From an uncultured Bacteroidia bacterium (GTDB lineage: Bacteria > Bacteroidota > Bacteroidia > JACCXN01), in contig CALKJP010000019.1 in NCBI GenBank assembly GCA_937995645.1, positions 1-40,944 of the forward strand: a DNA stretch of 40,944 nucleotides. Direction: 5' to 3'. The notes under the pieces are model-generated. The model was not told the DNA's origin. It saw nothing but the letters and a program-made list of their open reading frames with translations, and did no database searches. Position 1 is the stretch's first letter. Each line of letters opens with the position of its first letter. The translations under genes were made by a program, and so were the position numbers. This document shows, in pieces, positions 33,578 through 40,944 of the stretch.

Positions 33578-34642
33578 ATGAACACCAAATCAAAAGATAT
33601 TCTCAAAATTTTTAATACACGCAGAATTATTCTGGCAATTGTATTAGGCTTAAGTGCTGCATCATACATGCTTTATAAGAACTTCGACAAAAACGCTTTT
33701 CTGAATATACATTGGGGATGGGAAGCCATGTTCTGGCTTTTTATGGCTATATTAATGATGGTGCTGCGCGATTTAGGCTACATTATTCGAATTAGAATTT
33801 TATCCGATAAATTTATAAGCTGGCGACACTCTTTTGATGTAGTCCTGCTTTGGGAATTTGCTTCCAGTATTACACCCTCAGTGGTTGGTGGTTCAGCGGT
33901 TGCCATGTTTATCATAAATAAAGAAGGTATAAATTTAGGTAAAAGCTCTGCTATTGTTTTAATAACTGCACTAATGGACGAATTGTTTTTTGTAATAATG
34001 GTCCCTTTATTATTTATCGTTGTTGGTTCTACCGATTTGTTTCCTCTTAGCTTAAGTATGAATTTAATGGGGATGGAACTGAACACTAAAGGGATGTTCT
34101 TTTTAAGCTACATTATAATATTAATTTACGTTGTGATTATATTTTACGCATTGGTATTTAAACCTCGTGGTTTTAAATGGATTTTACTATGGTTGTTCAA
34201 ACTGCCTTTTTTACGCAAATGGAGAATTAATGCCGCACAAACCGGTCAGGAACTGGTAGATGCATCAAAAGAAATACGTACTAAACCGTTTTCGCACTGG
34301 ATAAAAGCCTTTGTTGCCACATCACTTTCGTGGACAGCACGATACTGGGTGGTTAATTTTTTAATATTGGCTTTTGCTGCAGCTGGCAATGGTTTTTCAT
34401 GGGCTGATAATTTATTGATTTATGCACGCCAGTTAGTAATGTGGATTGTAATGTTAGTAAGCCCTACTCCCGGAGGTAGCGGCATTGCAGAAATTGCATT
34501 TTCCGGATTTTTAAAAGATTTCACTCCTCCAGGGTTAGATGCTGCTTTAGGACTTTTATGGCGATTAATATCTTATTATCCTTATTTATTTATTGGTGCA
34601 ATTATTTTGCCTCGCTGGGTAAAAAGAGTATTTAGCAATTAG
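33578..34642 (+). CDS. UPF0104/YbhN family flippase-like membrane protein
   Basis: 354 residues with about eight hydrophobic helices. The family markers are SITPSVVGGSAVAMFII (about 96-112) and VSPTPGGSGIAEIAF (about 303-317). This is the lysylphosphatidylglycerol synthase transmembrane-like family, proposed to flip lipid-linked substrates. No catalytic LPG synthase domain follows. It faces two glycosyltransferase genes on the other strand and its last 11 bp overlap the end of the GT9 gene. Confidence 0.88.
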   Translation: MNTKSKDILKIFNTRRIILAIVLGLSAASYMLYKNFDKNAFLNIHWGWEAMFWLFMAILMMVLRDLGYIIRIRILSDKFISWRHSFDVVLLWEFASSITPSVVGGSAVAMFIINKEGINLGKSSAIVLITALMDELFFVIMVPLLFIVVGSTDLFPLSLSMNLMGMELNTKGMFFLSYIIILIYVVIIFYALVFKPRGFKWILLWLFKLPFLRKWRINAAQTGQELVDASKEIRTKPFSHWIKAFVATSLSWTARYWVVNFLILAFAAAGNGFSWADNLLIYARQLVMWIVMLVSPTPGGSGIAEIAFSGFLKDFTPPGLDAALGLLWRLISYYPYLFIGAIILPRWVKRVFSN

Positions 34643-35645
34643 CGATTGCTTTTAAATAACAAGCCACTTCATTAGCCTCAATAGCTTTTATACAAGCACA
34701 ATTTTGCAATTTTCTGCAATCATTACAATCCTTGTTCAATACAAACACTTTTGTTTTTTTACCGATAGGGGCCCATCTGCCGGGATGTATCGGACGTATT
34801 GGCGCATAAATTCCCAATGCATGCTTGCCAAGCATAGCAGCTATGTGTAAAGGACCTGTACTTGCTGCCAATAAGCCATCGCAATGGTCTATAAAACTGA
34901 TAAATTCATTTAAATTTAGCTGACCGCTTATATCGTGGACATTACTTTTTTGTGTATTTATTTTACCGGAAAATTTCTTTTTATCATCAGTAGTTCCGCT
35001 AATGAAAATGTTAAACTTCTCTTCCGGTAAAATTTCAATTAACCGATTAAAATTATCGAACCCCCATTCGCGTGCACTTCCCTTTGAACAGGGATGTAGT
35101 ATTAAATTAAATTTATTGTTATCAATTAATTTAAAGGCTTCCGGATAGCTTAGTATTTCTTTTGATTTTATATGAATACAATTTATCAGTTCGTCTATTG
35201 TTGGTAAAAGCTCTATCCCCAAAGGTTTAAGCATTTTTATATTTAGCTGTGCTTCATGTAAATCAGAATTTTTACGAGTATAATTCAATAATTTATTACA
35301 ATAAATTAAATTGTACCATCTTCTGGCAGTAGCAATACGATATTTAATTTTTGCTTTTTTGGCAATAGCTGCAATTTCTTTATTAGGAAAAACATGAATA
35401 ATTACATCGGCATTTAGTTCTTTAAATAATGTTACAACATCATTTTTATTTTTTAATTCATCCCAGCACAAAACATCATCAATATCGGATGAACATCGAA
35501 TAACCGGTTCGGTATATTTTTGAGCTAAAAAAGTAATTTTTGTTTGGGGAAAATAATTTTTTAACACCGCTGCAACAGGTAATGTTAATACCACATCGCC
35601 AATACTATCGGTACGAGAAATAATTATGTGTTTAGGTACAATCAT
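34632..35645 (-). CDS. glycosyltransferase family 9 (heptosyltransferase-like)
   Basis: 337 residues. The GT-B layout is clear: HIIISRTDSIGDVVLTLP at the start and the donor-binding part NLILHPCSKGSAREWG plus ASTGPLHIAAMLGKHALGIY in the second half. This matches lipopolysaccharide heptosyltransferases. The C-terminal 36 residues hold seven cysteines (CNDCRKLQNCACIK..), which is more than expected and may bind metal or form disulfides. It overlaps the GT2 gene by 1 bp, so the two act in the same surface-glycan pathway. Confidence 0.9.
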   Translation of the reverse strand: MIVPKHIIISRTDSIGDVVLTLPVAAVLKNYFPQTKITFLAQKYTEPVIRCSSDIDDVLCWDELKNKNDVVTLFKELNADVIIHVFPNKEIAAIAKKAKIKYRIATARRWYNLIYCNKLLNYTRKNSDLHEAQLNIKMLKPLGIELLPTIDELINCIHIKSKEILSYPEAFKLIDNNKFNLILHPCSKGSAREWGFDNFNRLIEILPEEKFNIFISGTTDDKKKFSGKINTQKSNVHDISGQLNLNEFISFIDHCDGLLAASTGPLHIAAMLGKHALGIYAPIRPIHPGRWAPIGKKTKVFVLNKDCNDCRKLQNCACIKAIEANEVACYLKAIANC

Positions 35646-36391
35646 TATGTGATTGCTTTCAGTTTTTTATACTTCAAATATACCGCTTTTGCTGATAAAA
35701 CAGATATGATAAAACCCGGATAACCATCCATTACGCCTAATTGAAAAAAATACGTTTTAATAAACTTAAATAGCGGACTAAAATACAATTTTATAAAATC
35801 CGCCTTTTTGCCATCTGCTTTCATTTTTTGCGCATGCAAATCAGAATATTTTTCAATACGCTTGCGGTGTTCATCTTCTGTGTAATACGAGTAATGATTA
35901 AGGTTTCCGCTTAACAACTTAACAGACAAACCTTTATCAATCTTTAATTCTTCATGCACAAAATCTCCTTCCCAATATGCTTTTCCTTTTGGAAATAATC
36001 GTACTTTGGTGTCAGGATACCAGCCACAGTGCTTTATCCAAAAACCGCAATAATTAGTTAAACGATTAAATGCGTATGCTCCTTTAAGATTTTCTTTTTC
36101 TTTTAAAATAGCATACGCCAGCTCGTCTGTTATTTCCTCATCTGCATCAAGCGATAATATATAATCATACAAGGCCTGTTTATTGGCGTAATTTTTACTT
36201 TTAGAATATCCTTCCCAAGCTCTTTCTATAAAACGCACTTTAGGATAACGATAACAAATATCAGCTGTTGCATCCTTTGAAAAAGAATCAAGCACAATTA
36301 TTTCATCTGCAACCTTTAATGCCGATTCTATGCAGCGGGCAATATTTTTTTCTTCGTTATACGTTATTATTACTGCCGATATTTTATCCAT
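35645..36391 (-). CDS. glycosyltransferase family 2, WaaE/KdtX-like
   Basis: 248 residues. The GT-A signature ISAVIITYNEEKNIARCI (4-21), DEIIVLDSFSKDAT (29-42) and the DAD metal-binding motif (LDADEEI, 81-87) are followed by a conserved KHCGWYPDTKVRLFPKG segment. It resembles the beta-1,4-glucosyltransferase WaaE group that decorates lipopolysaccharide core. It is the upstream gene of the GT2-GT9 pair. A TAAGTTTG element sits only 5 bp upstream of the start, so the transcript may have almost no leader. Confidence 0.9.
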   Translation of the reverse strand: MDKISAVIITYNEEKNIARCIESALKVADEIIVLDSFSKDATADICYRYPKVRFIERAWEGYSKSKNYANKQALYDYILSLDADEEITDELAYAILKEKENLKGAYAFNRLTNYCGFWIKHCGWYPDTKVRLFPKGKAYWEGDFVHEELKIDKGLSVKLLSGNLNHYSYYTEDEHRKRIEKYSDLHAQKMKADGKKADFIKLYFSPLFKFIKTYFFQLGVMDGYPGFIISVLSAKAVYLKYKKLKAIT

Positions 36392-36395
36392 AATG

Positions 36396-36403
36396 CAAAC
36401 TTA
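36396..36403 (-). promoter_or_regulatory. -7 promoter element TAAGTTTG close to the GT2 start
   Basis: An exact TAnnTTTG on the minus strand, 4-5 bp before the start codon. If used, the transcript would be leaderless or nearly so. Confidence 0.35.
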
Positions 36404-36447
36404 CATAGAATTAATTTTTAATAAATATGCTGCTGTATTTTTATTTA

Positions 36448-36455
36448 TACTTTTG
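36448..36455 (+). promoter_or_regulatory. -7 promoter element TACTTTTG before marC
   Basis: An exact TAnnTTTG match lies 17 bp upstream of the marC-like start codon. No TTG at -33. Confidence 0.45.
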
Positions 36456-36472
36456 CAGCAAAATATAAGGAT

Positions 36473-37114
36473 ATGGACTTTAACTTACAGTTTGCATTAG
36501 TTTGTCTTACCACATTTATCACCATCATTAATCCATTAAGTGTTATGCCGGTTTTTATGACGATGACCTCAACATTAGATGCTCGTCAAAAAAAAAGAGT
36601 TGCTAAAAAAGCCGTTATTACAGCACTATTAACCATGTTGGTTTTTGCTTTTTCAGGGCAAATTATTTTTAAGTTTTTTGCCATAACGGTTGATAGCTTT
36701 AGGATTGTAGGTGGTATCATATTTTTTATGATGGGATGGGACATGCTACAGGCTCGATTAATCCGAACCAAAATGGATAACGAAAGTGTAAGCCAATATG
36801 TAAGTGATATTTCTATTACTCCGCTTGGAATTCCTATGATTTGTGGCCCTGGTGCTATTACTAATTCCATAATTTTAATGGAAGATGCAAAAAATATTTC
36901 TGAAAAAGCTACTCTAATTGCGATAATGATATTTATACTATGGGTAACTTATGTTGTACTTTTAGGTGCCGCTAAAATAACTAAAGTATTAGGAGAAACA
37001 GGTAATAAAGTAATGATGCGTATAATGGGGCTAATTGTTATGGTTATTGCTGTTGAATTTTTCTTTAGTGGCTTAAAACCGATTTTATCGAGCATTATTT
37101 TTAATGTAAACTAA
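36473..37114 (+). CDS. MarC family membrane protein
   Basis: 213 residues with six hydrophobic helices. The conserved FITIINPLSVMPVFMTM (16-32) and ISITPLGIPMICGPGAITNSI (about 114-134) identify the MarC/UPF0056 family. The function is unclear; despite the name, a role in multiple antibiotic resistance is not supported for the family. Its 3' end overlaps the convergent truB gene by 4 bp. Confidence 0.92.
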   Translation: MDFNLQFALVCLTTFITIINPLSVMPVFMTMTSTLDARQKKRVAKKAVITALLTMLVFAFSGQIIFKFFAITVDSFRIVGGIIFFMMGWDMLQARLIRTKMDNESVSQYVSDISITPLGIPMICGPGAITNSIILMEDAKNISEKATLIAIMIFILWVTYVVLLGAAKITKVLGETGNKVMMRIMGLIVMVIAVEFFFSGLKPILSSIIFNVN

Positions 37115-37797
37115 ATGTGATTTTGAATTAAATTGATAATTGATTCAATTGAATGAGCATTATCAACCGAAAAATCACCAATTTTAGTTCTACGCAATGC
37201 TGTTAAATGCCCTCCTGTATTGAGTATTTTACCATAGTCGTATGCTATTGAACGTATGTAGGTCCCTTTACTGCAAATAATTCTAAAATCTATATCCGGC
37301 AAATTGATGTTTATTATATCAAAGGTTTTGATAGTTACTTTACGTGTGGGCATTTTAATATCATCGCCTCTGCGTGCTGCTTCGTAAGCACGTTCTCCTT
37401 CTATTTTTTTAGCTGAAAAGATGGGCGGTTGTTGTAAAATTTCTCCGGTTAAAATTTGTGTTGCTTTTAATAATAATTCCTCGTTCAAATGATTAATCGG
37501 AAATGTTTGATTAATTTCAGTTTCCAAATCATACGAAGGTGTAGTAGCTCCCAATCGAATTGTTCCTGTATATTCTTTTATCTGCGCCTGATAAGTATCT
37601 ATATGTTTAGTTTCTTTTCCTGTACAAATTATTAATAAGCCGGAGGCTAATGGGTCTAAAGTGCCGGCATGACCTACTTTAATTTTTTTAACTCCTAGTT
37701 TTTTGCGAATATGCCAGCGGATATGATCTACAACACGAAAAGATGTCCATCCAAGTGGCTTATCTATCAATAAAACTTCGCCTTTTACAAAATCCAT
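37111..37797 (-). CDS. truB: tRNA pseudouridine(55) synthase
   Basis: 228 residues. It begins GEVLLIDKPLGWTSF, and the catalytic aspartate lies in KVGHAGTLDPLASG (D48). The later GERAYEAARRG and CSKGTYIRSIAYDYG motifs are standard. It converts U55 in the T-loop of tRNAs. The protein is at the short end because it lacks a C-terminal PUA extension. It is the last gene in the order ftsX-DUF3098-uppP-truB on this strand, 47 bp from uppP. Confidence 0.96.
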   Translation of the reverse strand: MDFVKGEVLLIDKPLGWTSFRVVDHIRWHIRKKLGVKKIKVGHAGTLDPLASGLLIICTGKETKHIDTYQAQIKEYTGTIRLGATTPSYDLETEINQTFPINHLNEELLLKATQILTGEILQQPPIFSAKKIEGERAYEAARRGDDIKMPTRKVTIKTFDIININLPDIDFRIICSKGTYIRSIAYDYGKILNTGGHLTALRRTKIGDFSVDNAHSIESIINLIQNHI

Positions 37798-37844
37798 TTA
37801 TTTAATTCTTCGATTTGAAAATATGTAAATGTGTAAAATAAACA

Positions 37845-38630
37845 TTACATTTCTAAGCCAATGGAATAGGCTAAAATAAGAAATAAAACTCCCAAAATAA
37901 TACGATAATAACCAAAATGCTTAAATCCGTATTTGGTTAAAAAAGCAATAAATCCTTTTACTGCAATAATGGCTACAATAAATGCTACCAAAGCTCCTAT
38001 AAATAAAATTGCAATATCGTCTGAATGTATATTGTCTTTTTCCTTTAACAAATCATATCCTGATGCTGCAAACATAGTTGGTATGGCTAATAGAAAACTA
38101 AATTCTGCAGCTTGTTTTCTGTCAAAACCGGATAAAACCCCTCCAAAAATAGTTGCTGCTGCTCTGGAAACTCCCGGTATCATTGAAAGGCATTGAATCA
38201 AACCAATTTTAAATGCTCCGGTGTAAGATATATCTTCAATATCTTTGTATTCTGATTTTTTTTCTTCGCTCCATTTATCAAGCAATACAAGAATAACGCC
38301 TCCAATAATTAGTGAAACACTTACCGTAAAAGGATTAAACAAATAATGTTTAATTGTTTTATAAGCTAAAAAACCTATGATTCCTGTAGGTAAAAATGCA
38401 ACGAAAAGTTTGGTGTAAATATTTATCCCTACGAAAAAACGCTTGATGTAAAGCAGCAAAACCGCCATAATAGCACCAAGTTGAATAACTATTTCAAATG
38501 TTTTGGCAAATTCTTTATCCTGAATATCCATTAATGAATCGGCCAGAATCATGTGCCCGGTAGATGACACGGGTAAAAACTCAGTCAAACCCTCAATAAT
38601 GGCAATAATAACAGCCTGTAAAACGCTCAT
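37845..38630 (-). CDS. uppP: undecaprenyl-diphosphate phosphatase
   Basis: 261 residues. The active-site motifs EGLTEFLPVSSTGH (13-26) and IPGVSRAAATIFGG in the second half define the BacA/UppP family. About eight membrane helices are predicted. It recycles the undecaprenyl carrier used for peptidoglycan and O-antigen building blocks. The product lies in the inner membrane with the active site facing the periplasm. It is 28 bp downstream of the DUF3098 gene. Confidence 0.96.
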   Translation of the reverse strand: MSVLQAVIIAIIEGLTEFLPVSSTGHMILADSLMDIQDKEFAKTFEIVIQLGAIMAVLLLYIKRFFVGINIYTKLFVAFLPTGIIGFLAYKTIKHYLFNPFTVSVSLIIGGVILVLLDKWSEEKKSEYKDIEDISYTGAFKIGLIQCLSMIPGVSRAAATIFGGVLSGFDRKQAAEFSFLLAIPTMFAASGYDLLKEKDNIHSDDIAILFIGALVAFIVAIIAVKGFIAFLTKYGFKHFGYYRIILGVLFLILAYSIGLEM

Positions 38631-38658
38631 TTTTAAGAAAAAATAATCGGCAGAAAAA

Positions 38659-38898
38659 TTACTGCTTGTTTTTTGGAGTATATAAAATGGCTACTACTTC
38701 TATGGCAAAGCCTATAAGAATAACAATTGGCGCTAATGTTAATCTGCGAAAACTGAAAATTTCTTCAGAAAAAACGTTTGGGTCATCAGAGCCTCCGCCA
38801 ACCATTAATAAATAACCAAGGCCTATAACTGCAATACCCACCAACATTATTATAAAGTTGATGCGCTCAAAAGGAAATGATGTTGTAATTTTTGACAT
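38659..38898 (-). CDS. DUF3098 small membrane protein
   Basis: 79 residues with two hydrophobic helices (about 13-31 and 51-71) separated by a short hydrophilic loop (GGGSDDPNVFSEEIFSFRR). It matches the DUF3098 family, which in Bacteroidota lies between ftsX and uppP as it does here. The function is unknown; its position suggests a partner in cell division or envelope assembly. It is 6 bp downstream of ftsX. Confidence 0.85.
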   Translation of the reverse strand: MSKITTSFPFERINFIIMLVGIAVIGLGYLLMVGGGSDDPNVFSEEIFSFRRLTLAPIVILIGFAIEVVAILYTPKNKQ

Positions 38899-38904
38899 AA
38901 TTAT

Positions 38905-39780
38905 TTAGTATAAGTCATCTGTTTTTAATCGTAAATATTTTCTCACTGCCAAGAAGGTAGATAACCACGAAATTAATACTCCCAGCAGTATTACAAAAGC
39001 AAATAGGATAGCGATTAATTGTTCGTCTTGCAAAAATAATAATTCAGGTATTTCACGCTGTGCAATATATAATAATCCAACCAATAAAGCTACTGATATA
39101 ATACCGGCATAAATGCCATGTAAAAGGCCCTTTATAACAAAAGGCCTGCGAATAAAACCTTTGGTAGCTCCTACCAATTGCATACTTTTTATCAAAAAAC
39201 GTTTTGAATATATGGATAGTCGAATGGTATTATTAATTAAAGCAATAGAAATTATCAGCAATAAGGTACTAAAAGCTAACATTACCAAACTGATTTTTTT
39301 TATATTTTCATTTACCATGCTTATAAGTGATTTTTGATAAATCACTTCTTTCACTTTGCTGTTTGATAACAATTCGCGCTCAATCCATGCGATGCTGTCA
39401 TTATTTGCGAAATCTGCTTTTAAACGAACTTCAATAGATGCCAGTAATGGATTATATCCCAAAAATGAAATAAAATCTTCGCCTAAATCATTTTTTAACG
39501 ATTCAGCTGCCTTTTCTTTGGTGATGTATTCGGTAGATTTTACATAGTTAGCAGCATCCAGCGTTTTTTGCAACTGCACAATATCAACCTCTTTTACATT
39601 TTCTTTCAGGATTACTGAAAAACCAATGTTTTCTTTTACATAATCAGATAACTTTTTAGCATGTAAAACAATAAGTCCCAAAGTACCCAGCATAAATAAA
39701 ACCAAACTGATACTGATTACAGTAGAAAAGTAAGATGATTGCGCTCTTCTACGAGTATATTTTTCTGTTCCGCTTGCCAT
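38905..39780 (-). CDS. ftsX: cell division permease FtsX
   Basis: 291 residues. A basic N-terminus (KYTRRRAQSS) leads to a first helix at about 18-40, an extracytoplasmic domain (about 45-160) and three C-terminal helices (about 165-285), with the family's MQLVGATKGFIRRPFVIKG loop. FtsX works with the FtsE ATPase to control peptidoglycan hydrolases in division. No ftsE is adjacent in this window. It heads the operon with DUF3098, uppP and truB and is divergent from leuS. Confidence 0.93.
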   Translation of the reverse strand: MASGTEKYTRRRAQSSYFSTVISISLVLFMLGTLGLIVLHAKKLSDYVKENIGFSVILKENVKEVDIVQLQKTLDAANYVKSTEYITKEKAAESLKNDLGEDFISFLGYNPLLASIEVRLKADFANNDSIAWIERELLSNSKVKEVIYQKSLISMVNENIKKISLVMLAFSTLLLIISIALINNTIRLSIYSKRFLIKSMQLVGATKGFIRRPFVIKGLLHGIYAGIISVALLVGLLYIAQREIPELLFLQDEQLIAILFAFVILLGVLISWLSTFLAVRKYLRLKTDDLY

Positions 39781-39918
39781 TAATTAAATACTAATTTCAA
39801 GCTACTAAGTTAGTAAAAAAATTAGGGCTTAAAATTTTTGTTGATTTATGCTATGTTAAAAAGGTATAACGCGATATTTTGTAACTTCGGCAACTCAAAA
39901 AAAGAATAGCATCGCATT

Positions 39919-40944
39919 ATGGAATACAACTTTAGAGAAATAGAAAAAAAATGGCAACAATATTGGGCAGAAAACAAAACTTACAAAGCTTTAGATAATA
40001 GCAATAAAAATAAATATTATGTGTTGGATATGTTTCCCTACCCTTCGGGTGCGGGCTTGCATGTTGGGCATCCGCTTGGATATATCGCCTCTGATATTAT
40101 AGCGCGTTATAAACGTCATAAAGGTTTTAATGTGCTACACCCAATGGGTTACGATAGCTTTGGTTTACCTGCCGAGCAATACGCCATTCAAACCGGTCAG
40201 CATCCTGCTATTACTACCGAACAAAATATTAAGCGCTATCGCGAACAATTAGATAAAATAGGCTTTTCATTCGATTGGGACAGAGAAGTACGCACCAGCG
40301 ATCCCAACTATTATAAATGGACACAGTGGATTTTTATTCAGCTTTTTAATTCGTGGTATAACCCCGAAACTGACAAAGCAGAAGCCATTGAAACACTTAT
40401 TGAAAAAATAATTAAAAATCCGGCTCATTATAATCTTCAAAAAAACTGGAATGAACTTTCAGAAAAAGAACAATCAGATTTTTTAATGAATTACCGATTA
40501 GCTTATTTAAGCGAGGCTTACGTAAACTGGTGTCCGGCTTTGGGTACTGTATTAGCCAATGACGAAGTAAAAGATGGCGTGAGCGAACGCGGTGGCCATC
40601 CGGTAGAACGTAAATTAATGAAACAATGGAGCCTTCGCATTACGGCTTATGCCGAACGCTTACTAAAAGGCTTAGATACTATCGACTGGAGCGAAAGTAT
40701 AAAAGAAGCACAAAGAAACTGGATTGGGAAATCGGAAGGAACCAGCCTCAAATTTAAAATTAATGGGCATGATGCAGCGGTGGAAGTTTTTACAACAAGA
40801 CCTGACACTATCTTCGGAGTAAGTTATTTAACACTTGCTCCCGAGCATGAATTGGTTGAAAAAATTACCACTTCGGAGCAAAAAGCAAAAGTAGAAGCAT
40901 ACATAACTTATGCTAAAAATCGCAGCGAACGCGAAAGACAGGCC
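39919..40944 (+). CDS. leuS: leucyl-tRNA synthetase (5' part; 3' end outside window)
   Basis: 342 codons are present and the frame runs off the right edge. The HIGH motif is HVGH (48-51) in [15 protein letters not shown]. The following [15 protein letters not shown] and the [14 protein letters not shown] strand are LeuRS-specific. An insert of roughly 40-45 residues (about 153-197) lies before the [10 protein letters not shown] segment, and the cysteines of the usual zinc-binding loop after DEVKDG are absent ([11 protein letters not shown]). The editing (CP1) domain begins near the end of the visible part (TTRPDTIFG). The KMSKS loop would be past the window. It charges tRNA-Leu. Confidence 0.97.
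   Translation, partial: MEYNFREIEKKWQQYWAENKTYKALDNSNKNKYYVLDMFPYPSGAGLHVGHPLGYIASDIIARYKRHKGFNVLHPMGYDSFGLPAEQYAIQTGQHPAITTEQNIKRYREQLDKIGFSFDWDREVRTSDPNYYKWTQWIFIQLFNSWYNPETDKAEAIETLIEKIIKNPAHYNLQKNWNELSEKEQSDFLMNYRLAYLSEAYVNWCPALGTVLANDEVKDGVSERGGHPVERKLMKQWSLRITAYAERLLKGLDTIDWSESIKEAQRNWIGKSEGTSLKFKINGHDAAVEVFTTRPDTIFGVSYLTLAPEHELVEKITTSEQKAKVEAYITYAKNRSERERQA

Overview
The window is AT-rich (roughly one third G+C by eye, not computed) chromosomal DNA from a member of the Bacteroidota. Four things point there: a type IX secretion (T9SS) C-terminal domain and a PorP/SprF protein; repeated TAnnTTTG promoter elements; an almost complete lack of Shine-Dalgarno sequences; and the gene order ftsX-DUF3098-uppP-truB divergent from leuS. 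I would not name a genus. No rRNA, tRNA, CRISPR array, transposase or phage gene was seen. Both edges cut genes: an FtsX-family permease on the left and leuS on the right.

Layout. 1-1866 (-): rbfA, a membrane-anchored methyltransferase and a LolC/E-like permease, probably one operon. 1945-4730 (-): a two-repeat lipoprotein, a YD-repeat secreted protein, a VTC-type polyphosphate polymerase domain protein and a DUF4956 membrane protein. Divergent from these, 4882-8451 (+) holds a secreted CotH-kinase protein with a T9SS sorting domain, followed by porP/sprF. 8534-13046 (-): two secreted amidohydrolase-family proteins, with active-site ligands missing from one protein and from half of the other. 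13143-15114 (+): a cytochrome b-like membrane protein, a cytochrome c lipoprotein and hflX. 15220-16727 (-): an MlaE/MlaF lipid transporter pair. 16820-20009 (+): a 55-residue Cys-rich lipoprotein, feoA, feoB and an SprT-like metalloprotein. 20081-21567 (+): a TrhP-like U32 protein overlapping a ferredoxin. 21568-21989: a non-coding stretch with a heptamer tandem repeat. 21990-24814 (+): an aminotransferase, mannose-1-phosphate guanylyltransferase and acylphosphatase. 24804-26834 (-): a YyaL/SSP411-type thioredoxin-fold protein. 26941-30422 (+): DoxX, three two-domain universal stress proteins and a small eRF1-domain-2-like protein. A palindromic repeat and a bidirectional terminator follow. 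30591-33501 (-): FKBP, gmk, yicC and an EamA transporter. 33578-39780: a flippase-like protein, two glycosyltransferases, marC, truB, uppP, DUF3098 and ftsX. From 39919 (+): leuS.

Two parts stand out. The first is the divergent CotH / VTC / DUF4956 cluster, which joins a protein-kinase-like secreted protein, a polyphosphate-polymerase fold and a membrane protein of unknown function to T9SS export; its biochemistry is not something I can name. The second is the stress operon DoxX-Usp-Usp-Usp-eRF1-like. Its promoter region carries two TGAC-N4-GTCA dyads exactly 22 bp apart, placed like CRP/FNR-family activator sites. The other genes are mostly housekeeping (ribosome maturation, iron uptake, envelope lipid handling, cell wall carrier recycling, tRNA modification and charging).
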